Positions 56,685 through 64,000 of a DNA stretch of 64,000 bases are shown piece after piece. The notes under the pieces are model-generated. The model was not told where the DNA came from, searched no databases, and worked only from the letters and a program-made list of their open reading frames with translations. Both the position numbers and the translations under genes were made by a program. The number at the start of each line of letters is the position of its first letter. The first letter of the stretch is position 1. The stretch covers positions 1-64,000 of the forward strand of contig JAIETF010000003.1 in NCBI GenBank assembly GCA_019745415.1, written 5' to 3'. This stretch comes from Candidatus Obscuribacterales bacterium (GTDB taxonomy: Bacteria; Cyanobacteriota; Vampirovibrionia; Obscuribacterales; Obscuribacteraceae).

Positions 56685-58706
56685 TCATCGCCGCAATGGC
56701 ACATTCCGGCTTCCGTCCGTCAGTGAAACCGAAAGACGATCGTTCCAGGGTCGACCAAAAATTGTAATTGTGCCCTTAACCTCCTGATTAGGCTGCACCA
56801 AGGTTGTTTCAAAATCTGCGCGCAAAGCAGCTTCTGCCAATTTGCGATTGTTCTCTGAGACCGAAAAAGCCTCGGGATCAAAACTAAAGTCGTTATCACT
56901 GTTGTTCTTTATGGATACAGTCAAAATCGACTTGCGGGCTGTCACATTCACACCCTTCAATTCCATTGAAATGCCGGGAGCGCTTGCCGCTGCAGACTTA
57001 GGTTCGGGCTCGGACTGAGCAGGGGGAGCAGACTTCAGGTCCGACTCAGAAGAGGAAGATGCCGAAGAAGGAGCTTTGCCGCCTTTCTTGTCTTCCTTCT
57101 TATTTGCCGCTTTTCCTGCGGGGACGGCTGCCACTTTCGCTGCCTTTTCCTTAGGAGCTTCCGCTTTACCGAAACCAAAAAGCGAACCAAAACCGAAACC
57201 ACCTTTATCGGGTTGCGGCGCCGGTTCCGGCTCAGAAACAGCTAGTGACTCAGCAGACGGCGATATGCCGGAGACCTTACCAATAATGGACCGCGCAGCC
57301 GATACACCGGCAGTGGAAGCCAGTTCCATCTGTGCCGCTTTCAAATCTTCTTTAGCCGAATCAGCCTCGTTCTGAGACTGAGCCACATCGGCAGCCGCTC
57401 TTTGTTTCTCAGAGTCGGAACCAGCCACTTCCACCTCTTGCCTGCGAGCGGCCAAAGTTTGCTGAGCCAAAGCAAATTTGTGATAGGCATAAAGATAACG
57501 ATAATACGACTGCACCAAGTCGGTTTGCATGCGACGCACAGTAGAATATGCCTTCTTGTCCATGGCCACCGGTTTGAAGATGGCATCAACCTGACGAGGG
57601 TTGACATTGAAACTACCCCTGGTGGCATCGCCCGGCAAACCGACATCGATACGAGAGAGAGTCTCGGCTAGTTTGGCGTCACGCACTGCATCTTTAATTG
57701 CACCACCGTTTAGAGCCCCTTTCCAGAGAATCTTCAAATCATCACGCTGTTGGTAAGGAGATCTGGCGTCCATGCCTTTAGGAATAATCGGAACGAAGGT
57801 GGACTTCTTCTTCTCCGGCTCATCTTCCGACTGCCTACGTTGTCCACCGGCGCCGCTATTGCCGGCACCACCGCCTCCAAAAAGTCCAGCCGGTCGCTCG
57901 GGCTGTTGCGGCGCCATCTGCGGCGGATAGCCCCCGGGATAGGGATTACCGTAAGGATTTAGATATGGGTTGGCGTATGGGTTGGCATAGGGATTTGCAT
58001 AAGGATTGGCGTAAGGATTGGCATAGGGATTTGCTTGTGCATCGCCGTTATAGGCCACATTCGCCTGGGTGGAAAGTGTCACTGCCGGCGGTGGCGGAGT
58101 GAGAGCACCGCCGCTGACCAGCGAACCGGGAGGCGGGGGCGGCACGACTCCGGCATTGCCGAAAGCACTTTGATAGGAATTACCGTAGGAAGCCATTTCC
58201 ACTGGTTTAGCTTCAGCAGCCGGCTTGCCGTCGACCGGAAAAGCACCGGCATTAGCATCAGCAGTAGAGCCGGCATTATTGGTCACACCGGCGGGCAGTC
58301 CAGTGACAGAGCCTTGAGCCTGATTGAAACCGAAACCGGAAAAATTACCGGAAGAAGCAGTGGCGTTCTGACCAGAGATTGGATCGCGTGAAACCTTAGG
58401 GAGTAAGCGACCGAGTCCGTCAAAACTGAAGCCACCAAATCCGCCGCGCTGACCTTGTCCCTGACCTTGTCCCTGCGCCTGGGCTTGCGCCCGCAGAGCC
58501 GCTTGCTCTTGGTCAGCCTGTTCTTCTTGTTGAGCCATCTCGACAAACTTAGGATCAACTCGCGGACGGAGACGACCGAGAGCGCCCCCGCCAGAAGGAA
58601 CCATAGCTTGGCTGTCGTTCTTACCCAAGCCACCGCCAATTCCACCGCAGCCGCTCAGGACTGTGGTGGAAGCGATTAGGACAAGGATAACGAGAACGTA
58701 ATTCAT
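56685..58706 (-). CDS. Repeat-bearing lipoprotein in the secretion cluster
   Basis: 673 residues. The signal peptide ends in LSGC (Cys about residue 20), a lipobox. The region 220-260 holds eight NPYx tetrapeptides. A predicted coiled-coil follows (about 390-460, SYYRYLYAYHKFALAQQTLAARR style), resembling outer-membrane-factor helices. The last 100 residues form a beta domain (ISMELKGVNVTARKSILTVS, shown in part) of FxLYD/VirB9-like style. It may be the outer-membrane or periplasmic part of the machine, in the role of VirB7 or VirB9, but no family motif proves this. Confidence 0.65.
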   Translation of the reverse strand: MNYVLVILVLIASTTVLSGCGGIGGGLGKNDSQAMVPSGGGALGRLRPRVDPKFVEMAQQEEQADQEQAALRAQAQAQGQGQGQGQRGGFGGFSFDGLGRLLPKVSRDPISGQNATASSGNFSGFGFNQAQGSVTGLPAGVTNNAGSTADANAGAFPVDGKPAAEAKPVEMASYGNSYQSAFGNAGVVPPPPPGSLVSGGALTPPPPAVTLSTQANVAYNGDAQANPYANPYANPYANPYANPYANPYLNPYGNPYPGGYPPQMAPQQPERPAGLFGGGGAGNSGAGGQRRQSEDEPEKKKSTFVPIIPKGMDARSPYQQRDDLKILWKGALNGGAIKDAVRDAKLAETLSRIDVGLPGDATRGSFNVNPRQVDAIFKPVAMDKKAYSTVRRMQTDLVQSYYRYLYAYHKFALAQQTLAARRQEVEVAGSDSEKQRAAADVAQSQNEADSAKEDLKAAQMELASTAGVSAARSIIGKVSGISPSAESLAVSEPEPAPQPDKGGFGFGSLFGFGKAEAPKEKAAKVAAVPAGKAANKKEDKKGGKAPSSASSSSESDLKSAPPAQSEPEPKSAAASAPGISMELKGVNVTARKSILTVSIKNNSDNDFSFDPEAFSVSENNRKLAEAALRADFETTLVQPNQEVKGTITIFGRPWNDRLSVSLTDGSRNVPLRR
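57936..58031 (-). repeat. Eight tandem 12-bp units encoding NPYx
   Basis: The 96 bases encode NPYA five times, then NPYL, NPYG and NPYP. Synonymous changes occur between units (CCC/CCT/CCA, TAT/TAC), so the repeat is kept at protein level. It forms a flexible Pro/Tyr linker in the lipoprotein at 56685-58706. Confidence 0.9.
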
Positions 58707-58726
58707 ATTTTGAAACTTCAGTCTCC

Positions 58727-59359
58727 TTACTTACCGAGCAACTTGGCTCTAACTGCCGTTGACGAACTGGAGCCGCCGCCGCCGTAATAGCCACCACCGC
58801 CGGAGCCTCCATAACTGGAACCATAACTAGCGGGAGTAGCAGCAGCGCGCATTCCCGATGCCGGTTTACCCAAACCGACAGGGCGGGCGGCTGTATTGGT
58901 CTTAGCCTGTTGCTGCTGAGCATACTGATTACCGAGTCCGCCCATCTTGACTCCCGGTAGAGCCGTGGCTGGTCCCATGCCTCTAGCCGGTATATTCGAA
59001 CCGAAACCAGCCTGGGGCAGGTTAGGGGTCTGGATGCGCGGTGTTACAGGACCGGAACCAGTATTGAAGGGCAGACCGCCTTCGGGAATGCGACCGCCAT
59101 TGTTACCATTGGGAGCGAGTGGAATGTTGTAACCCTGATCGTTGGCTGGAGCAGTGCGGTAATCTTTGATTACCGGACCATCATCCAAGATCTGTACTTG
59201 CAACGGCGATTTGTGCCAACCAGCCTGCTGCAGCTGATTTTTCTTAATATTGATAGAACCGGCATTCTGAGCCGATGCTTCCCCTTGAGAAAATACCGCC
59301 AGGCCGAGAACAGCTCCCAGCACTGTTAGATATTTCGATTTTAGAAAATTCGGATTCAT
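58727..59359 (-). CDS. Exported Gly/Ser-rich protein of unknown function
   Basis: 210 residues with a signal peptide ending near ASAQ-NAG. A short conserved-looking block (YNIPLAPNG, residues about 73-81) shares style with VNIPLASPG in the next protein. The rest is Pro/Gly/Ala linker with a Gly/Tyr-rich stretch (about 178-200). GAGG stands before the ATG. It lies between lipoprotein and Gly-rich neighbours in the secretion cluster and may be a small structural component. Confidence 0.65.
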   Translation of the reverse strand: MNPNFLKSKYLTVLGAVLGLAVFSQGEASAQNAGSINIKKNQLQQAGWHKSPLQVQILDDGPVIKDYRTAPANDQGYNIPLAPNGNNGGRIPEGGLPFNTGSGPVTPRIQTPNLPQAGFGSNIPARGMGPATALPGVKMGGLGNQYAQQQQAKTNTAARPVGLGKPASGMRAAATPASYGSSYGGSGGGGYYGGGGSSSSTAVRAKLLGK

Positions 59360-59442
59360 AAAATTGTCCTCTTAAATCCCTGCCAACTCCAATTATTGAT
59401 TGTAAAAATCTTTCGCCAGTTCTGCTTGCTTAATCCTGTTTT

Positions 59443-60354
59443 TTAGCGCCCTCCGGGGAATCTAATTGGCAAAGGCATGGAATTGATGCTGTTGATCATG
59501 CGGTTACCAACTCTGCCGACAGTGCGCTGCAAAATGCGACTGCCCTGACTGTTGGAGCGCTTCTTATTGCTTGAGGAACTATTCATTTCATCGTCAGGCA
59601 GAGAAAGGTCTTGCGAAGTAGATTGATTGACCTGCACAGCCTGAGGCGCTTCCGGCGCAGCCTGATAGCCTTTGTCATCAAGACCGGGTTCTTTGCCCAT
59701 GCGCTTCAATGCATTCTGAGCTGCGCTTGCCTGCGGGGACGGAGCGGTACCGGCAAAAACGTCGCCGGGAGAAGAGCTGTTATTGCCGCGTCCATACGGA
59801 GTCTCGCGCTTAACGAAGGCACCGGGTGGAACCGATGTGTAACCCTGAGAGGTGCTCACCTTGCCGCCACCAGCCGGCGCCCCCATGCCGCCCACCGACA
59901 CTGAACCGGAGCCGCCATAGGTGGACGAGAAACTACCGCCGCCTCCACCGCCACCGCCTCCGGCTATGCGAATCATGCCGCCGCCTTTCAAGCCGGGCAG
60001 ATCAAGCTGTTCAGGCATAGGAGGGAAGCCGGTGGGCGCCACAGGCTCTTCGCAGACGATAGGGAGGAGCGAAATGTCGGCACGCCTGGGCTTGGGCGTA
60101 GGACGCCAGCCCGGACTAGCTAGGGGAATGTTGACCGGAGCCGCTTGCTGAACAGGAGCCGGTGCACCGTGACGGGACTGCTGGGTTTCATTGGAATATT
60201 GGTTATCGCCGGGCTGATGCACCCACTTGCCCATATTGACCGGCGGCAACTGCGCCAGCGCCGGTTCGGCACAATCAATATATGACAGCAGGATCCCAGA
60301 GGCAATCAGGGCCGACAGAACTACTCTTGATATGTTTGTTTGAGCTTGTATCAC
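59443..60354 (-). CDS. Exported Gly-rich protein heading the secretion block
   Basis: 303 residues from a GTG at 60354, chosen for the GGAGGG site 7 bases upstream; an ATG at 60414 is the longer option. A signal peptide ends near ALAQ. The mature part is Pro/Gly/Ser-rich with a nine-Gly run (GGGGGGGGG, about 130-138) and the block VNIPLASPGW, similar in style to the preceding small protein. The C-terminus is Arg-rich (RILQRTVGRVGNRM). No family is recognised. It is probably the first gene of the minus-strand 43-60 kb block. Confidence 0.6.
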   Translation of the reverse strand: MIQAQTNISRVVLSALIASGILLSYIDCAEPALAQLPPVNMGKWVHQPGDNQYSNETQQSRHGAPAPVQQAAPVNIPLASPGWRPTPKPRRADISLLPIVCEEPVAPTGFPPMPEQLDLPGLKGGGMIRIAGGGGGGGGGSFSSTYGGSGSVSVGGMGAPAGGGKVSTSQGYTSVPPGAFVKRETPYGRGNNSSSPGDVFAGTAPSPQASAAQNALKRMGKEPGLDDKGYQAAPEAPQAVQVNQSTSQDLSLPDDEMNSSSSNKKRSNSQGSRILQRTVGRVGNRMINSINSMPLPIRFPGGR

Positions 60355-60849
60355 GCTATATCCCTCCACGGGACGGTTGAAACCACGGCCGGTTTCTAGC
60401 AATTTCATGCCCATTTTTAGTAAGTAGAGAACGCCAAAATGGTGAATTTATGGGCTTGACAACTAGATAATGCGATCTTTTATGCGCCTGATTAAGACCC
60501 CTCGAAAAATATGCACGGAAACCCCAGATAGCAAGCGGAGTCCCTCATTTGTAAGCCTTTCCCCGCCCCTTGTCAATAAGAAATTACAGTCTTGCAGGAG
60601 CAAGTGTTGGCTAGATAACATTTTTGCGAAATGGGGAGATTCCCATTTCGGCGCAAATTTATCTGCAATTAATTCGAAACTCATTACTTCGACAAAATTC
60701 AGCAGATTAATTCTGGTGATTGCAAGCTTGCCGGCAAAATAGCCAGCAAAATTTTCGAACAAGACTACAATAAACCGTAACCTGAAGCGTATTCTGGGTA
60801 GGAAATGCAGCAAGGCATGTTTAGTAATTAGGCTGTAAGTAGAAGGCAA
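60355..60849. other. 495-base gap between divergent gene blocks
   Basis: No gene is supported here. Promoters for the secretion block (minus) and the TPR genes (plus) should lie in it; a TTGACA at 60454 has no matching -10 at proper spacing. The clearest structure is the hairpin at 60623-60657. Confidence 0.5.
60623..60657. other. Long hairpin in the intergenic gap
   Basis: TTTGCG-AAATGGG pairs with CCCATTT-CGG-CGCAAA, 13 bp with a three-base bulge (CGG) and a six-base loop. There is no T-run on either strand, so it is not a usual terminator. It could be a regulatory RNA hairpin, a small RNA, or a binding site. Confidence 0.4.
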
Positions 60850-62655
60850 ATGACCGATAAAGATCCAGATTTAAAAGCACCCCGATTTTCTAAGCCCCTG
60901 GCATACGCCCTGGTGTCACTCATGATTAGCGCAGGCGCGCCGAACTGTCAGGCACAAGCAAAAGGGCGAGGAGGCGGCGGCGGAGTCTATCTCACCACCC
61001 CCGAGCCCACAAACCCACTTGAACACAATAACCGAGCCGTAGAGCTTGGAACCAAGGGGCTTTGGGACGCAGCCATCAGAGAACACGAAATCGCCCTGGA
61101 CGGCGATCCCGAAAATACAATGTTTCGCCGCAATTTATCGGGCGCTCACCTTAGATATGCCGATATTTTGGCGAGCAAGAAAAACTATACAGCCGCCATC
61201 GATCACTATCGCAAAGCCCTTTTCGCCGACGAACACAATGGACCGGCCGACGGTAATTTAGATAGATGCTTGGCTAATCTCGGCAAGAACCCGCTTGATC
61301 AGTCCTACAGACTAAGCCTGGCTGAAGGAGCCGACAAAAGCGGACACTTCATCGACGCCGTAGTCGAATATCAAAAGTGCCTCAGACTATCGGATTCAGG
61401 AGCCAATCACTATAAACTTGGACGCTGCCTGCTTAGGGGCGGAAAAATAATGGAAGGCTATGACCAGCTTATTCAAGCCTTGCGCAAGAGCTGGCCAAAA
61501 GACGATCCGCTGCTTGTCGATTGTCATCTTTTACTAGCCGACACCTTAAAAGACTTTGCCTATAAAGCCAAGGCTTATCCAGACAAAACAGTCTATATAA
61601 AGCGCCTCAACAATGCTTTCGTTGAGTATCGCCGGGCTGTTATGCTCAACCCCATTAACGGTGAGGCCTTATCTGGCATGGCTGAAACAGCCAGGGAAGC
61701 CGTGGCCCTCAATCCCAGCTTTAGAAACCTGCTCAATTTAGGCGCAGCCTATTTACTATCAGGCGATTACGATCGTGCCAAGGTCAATTACGAAAAAGCC
61801 TGGCGCCTGGAGCCGACCAATCCTGATCTAGCCAAGGCCCGCATGGCTTATCACCGGGCTATAGCCGAAGCCCCTGTTGGCATAACTTCAAATTTGCGGG
61901 TCGCCGAGTCGGAACAAAAAATTCAAGACATGTTGGCTAAAGAACCGAACAATGTGCAGCTGCTCTATATTCTGGCGCGCTTAAAGGAAAAATTAGGCGA
62001 TAAAGAAAGCGCTATAGAACTTCTGGAAAAAGCCAAATCTATCAGTGCTTTCTTAGAGCCGGCGGTGATTCCGTCTCTAGATAGATTGAAAGGCGTAGCC
62101 AGTGGTGGCACCGAAACTGGTGGCAAGCCGGCGCTAGGACCAGACGGTAAGCCTGTGGCAGCAAGTAACGCGAGCCAAGCAGCAGCAGAGAAAGCCAAGG
62201 CGGAAGCAGAAGCAGCAAAGAAATACGGCGAAGTGGAAAGCCTTTTGTCTAGCGGCAAGCTTGATGAAGCAGACAAGGAAATTGAAAGTTTGCTGGCGGC
62301 AAATGCCGCCGACGGCAAAGCTTGGATGTTCAAAGGTACGCTTTTGGAAAAGAAAGGCAATATAGACGACGCTTCGGTGAGCTATCGCCAAGCCGCCGGC
62401 TTTAAGATAAGCGGCGCCGAGGAAGCCTTGCTAAGATTGGAAGAAAGCCGGGTCAGACCACTTGTGCAAGATGCAGACAAATACTTGGCAGAAAAGAAAC
62501 AGGTAGAAGCGGCCGAAATTCTCAGAGAGGCAGCCAGACTGGCACCGAAACTACCCAGTGTGCATAAAAAACTGGCCGAACTGCTCAGATCTATGGGTGA
62601 AACCAAAGAAGCCGAGAAAGAGGAACAAAAGGTCAAAGACATGGAGAAGAAATAG
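60850..62655 (+). CDS. Exported TPR-repeat protein
   Basis: 601 residues. A signal segment (about 16-36) is followed by a Gly-rich stretch (GRGGGGGVYL) and a long row of TPRs: NNRAVELGTKGLWDAAIREHE, YTAAIDHYRKALFADEHNG (each shown in part), LLNLGAAYLLSGDYDRAKVNYEKA and others up to about residue 420. An Ala/Lys-rich coiled linker (about 437-455) leads to three more repeats. It is probably a periplasmic scaffold. The next gene encodes another TPR protein after a short gap, and the two may form an operon. Confidence 0.85.
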   Translation: MTDKDPDLKAPRFSKPLAYALVSLMISAGAPNCQAQAKGRGGGGGVYLTTPEPTNPLEHNNRAVELGTKGLWDAAIREHEIALDGDPENTMFRRNLSGAHLRYADILASKKNYTAAIDHYRKALFADEHNGPADGNLDRCLANLGKNPLDQSYRLSLAEGADKSGHFIDAVVEYQKCLRLSDSGANHYKLGRCLLRGGKIMEGYDQLIQALRKSWPKDDPLLVDCHLLLADTLKDFAYKAKAYPDKTVYIKRLNNAFVEYRRAVMLNPINGEALSGMAETAREAVALNPSFRNLLNLGAAYLLSGDYDRAKVNYEKAWRLEPTNPDLAKARMAYHRAIAEAPVGITSNLRVAESEQKIQDMLAKEPNNVQLLYILARLKEKLGDKESAIELLEKAKSISAFLEPAVIPSLDRLKGVASGGTETGGKPALGPDGKPVAASNASQAAAEKAKAEAEAAKKYGEVESLLSSGKLDEADKEIESLLAANAADGKAWMFKGTLLEKKGNIDDASVSYRQAAGFKISGAEEALLRLEESRVRPLVQDADKYLAEKKQVEAAEILREAARLAPKLPSVHKKLAELLRSMGETKEAEKEEQKVKDMEKK

Positions 62656-62658
62656 TCC

Positions 62659-62684
62659 GCCGTTTTTAGGCAGCCGTTTTTAGG
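62659..62684. repeat. Direct repeat of GCCGTTTTTAGG
   Basis: Two copies of the 12-base unit (62659-62670 and 62673-62684) stand two bases apart directly after the stop of the TPR gene. They may be a slippage duplication or a paired protein-binding site. Confidence 0.55.
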
Positions 62685-62798
62685 ATAATAATTCCAGGGT
62701 AAACAGCTATTGTCAGAATGCACTTTCAGCCTTAAATTATAGAGGTTTTCAAGAGGGCGCAATTGAGGCACACAAACTAGGCAACACTGAGTCAAACC

Positions 62799-64000
62799 GT
62801 GAATAGAAAAAGAAATAGAACACGTAAAGCGACAATTTTATCTATATCTCTCGGTCTGCTCTTAAGCGGCGCCTTTGTCGAGTTGCCGTCCGCCTTGGCC
62901 ATGACCCTGGCCGAAGCAGACCAATTGCTATTGCAGGGAAAACTGAAAGCAGCTGAAGAAGCCTATCGAGAACTCTTAGCCGAAGACGAAAACGGTGATG
63001 CGGTGGCCGGACTGGCTGTAACACTGGCCAAACAAGGACTGGAAAAGCCGTACAAAATTGTCGAAGCAGAAAAACTCCTCAAAAAAAGTCGCGAAAAATT
63101 CGGCGACAATCCCAATGTGCAAGCAGCAACGGGCTATGTCGCTTATGTACATTCAAAGACTGTAGCTTCACCTGCCAAAAGAGACTTGCTGCTGGAAGCA
63201 GCCGAGAGTCTATCAAAGAAGGCTATAGATCAAAACCCGGACATAGTCATTGCCCAGCAAACCCTAGGCATGGTCAAAATTGCCCAAGACGACATCGAAG
63301 CGGCAGTACCGCCTCTGCGGAAAGCCTGCAGCTTGGCTGAGAACTGTGTCAACCTCACTTTGTTGGCCCAAGCCCTGCTCAAGCTTGATGCCAAAGACAA
63401 AGAGGCGGAAGAACTAGTCAACAAAGCCCTGCAGCTCAAGTCGGATTATTCAGCTGCTCGACTGCAAAAGGCAATTGTCTTGTCGGCCCAAGGTAAAAAT
63501 GAAGAAGCCTATCTAGAACTTAAGACTATTCCAGCCGACCTACGCAATTCAGAATGGCATACAGTGGCCGGCAATATCGAAAGCCGCCAAGGCGACGGAC
63601 CATCGGCCCTGCAAAGCTGGAATAAAGCCAGTATGGAAGACCCCCGCAACCCGGAGCCATACAAACGAAAAGCCGAACATTATATGATGCGTGGCGACGG
63701 TGCCATGGCCATTGCCGAGTATCATACCGGTCTTGAGATTTTGCCTAACGACTGGGCCATGCGAGCAGAACTGGCTGAGTTAGCCCTGCGTCAAGATAAT
63801 CTCGATGTTGCCGAAACCGAATTCAAGACCATACTTGCCACCAAGTCAGATGACCCAAAGGCCATGCTTGGTCTGGCCCGTGTCTATTTTCGCAAATATC
63901 GCAAAGAAGGCAATTTCCCGCCTAACTTTAGCCAGCACATGGATAGGCTGCAGCAGATCATCACAGAACAGGCTGTGCAAGGCAAGGTGCTCAAAGACGG
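62799..64000 (+). CDS. TPR-repeat protein, cut by the window edge
   Basis: A GTG at 62799 opens a frame that stays open to the last base, giving at least 400 residues. A basic start (NRKRNRTRK) and a hydrophobic signal stretch end near PSALA. TPR helices follow: EADQLLLQGKLKAAEEAYREL (shown in part), VAGLAVTLAKQGLEKP, ALLKLDAKDKEAEELVNKAL and more toward the edge. The start is not strongly supported by a ribosome site; an in-frame alternative is the ATG at 62902. It is probably co-transcribed with the TPR gene at 60850. Confidence 0.75.
   Translation, partial: MNRKRNRTRKATILSISLGLLLSGAFVELPSALAMTLAEADQLLLQGKLKAAEEAYRELLAEDENGDAVAGLAVTLAKQGLEKPYKIVEAEKLLKKSREKFGDNPNVQAATGYVAYVHSKTVASPAKRDLLLEAAESLSKKAIDQNPDIVIAQQTLGMVKIAQDDIEAAVPPLRKACSLAENCVNLTLLAQALLKLDAKDKEAEELVNKALQLKSDYSAARLQKAIVLSAQGKNEEAYLELKTIPADLRNSEWHTVAGNIESRQGDGPSALQSWNKASMEDPRNPEPYKRKAEHYMMRGDGAMAIAEYHTGLEILPNDWAMRAELAELALRQDNLDVAETEFKTILATKSDDPKAMLGLARVYFRKYRKEGNFPPNFSQHMDRLQQIITEQAVQGKVLKD

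Noticed and set aside
57936-58031. CRISPR-like array
   Set aside because: The 12-bp units are contiguous without spacers and encode NPYx in frame.

Overview
The window looks like a chromosome segment of a diderm, non-photosynthetic member of the cyanobacterial lineage, of the Obscuribacter/Melainabacteria (Vampirovibrionia) type. This is inferred from style, not from a marker gene: moderate GC, many TPR and Gly/Ser-rich exported proteins, lipoprotein signals, a bacterial alpha-2-macroglobulin, a long-chain flavodoxin behind Fur-like operators, and phenylacetate-type CoA genes. Genes are tightly packed, with overlapping starts and stops and several convergent pairs with almost no gap. One tRNA (Phe, GAA) is present. 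No rRNA, CRISPR array, IS element or prophage was recognised.

Layout. 0-5.9 kb: DedA membrane protein, a small acidic protein, an orphan VirB8-like protein, tRNA-Phe, a lipoprotein purple-acid-phosphatase-like enzyme with two small followers, and a class I/II aminotransferase. 5.9-8.1 kb: a lower-GC patch with a PLD-like protein and a short gene broken by an in-frame TGA. 8.1-8.9 kb: flavodoxin preceded by inverted repeats that match Fur boxes. 8.9-17.6 kb: an envelope cluster (SpoIID/LytB, stand-alone penicillin-binding transpeptidase, AMMECR1-domain protein, 1671-residue alpha-2-macroglobulin, VanW). 17.6-23.9 kb: membrane proteins, including an 1161-residue CPBP protease homologue with a duplicated layout. 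24.0-28.4 kb: an operon of phenylacetate-CoA ligase, EthD-like protein and three enoyl-CoA hydratase/isomerase paralogues. 28.4-43.5 kb: DapB-like reductase, an ABC exporter with a thioredoxin-fold partner, FMN reductase, TPR protein, LigA, thiolase, RDD protein, an SDR-SCP2-like fusion, and the riboflavin genes ribE-ribBA-ribH.

43.6-60.4 kb is the most unusual region: about 17 kb, all on the minus strand, with VirB8-, VirB4- and VirB3/PrgI-like proteins, two tandem paralogous VirB6/TrbL-like giants, a repeat-bearing lipoprotein and two exported Gly-rich proteins. One giant carries nine copies of a 69-residue repeat. No relaxase, VirD4 or recognisable VirB9/VirB10 is present, so it reads as a type IV secretion-like machine of unknown cargo. 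The window ends with two TPR proteins on the plus strand, the last cut by the edge.

How genes may work together (inference): the 8.9-17.6 kb block handles peptidoglycan and envelope defence; the 24-28 kb operon activates an aromatic or aryl acid to its CoA ester and processes it by crotonase chemistry, perhaps with the thiolase at 37.3 kb; riboflavin synthesis, flavodoxin and FMN reductase form a flavin theme; the minus-strand block builds an envelope-spanning translocation apparatus.
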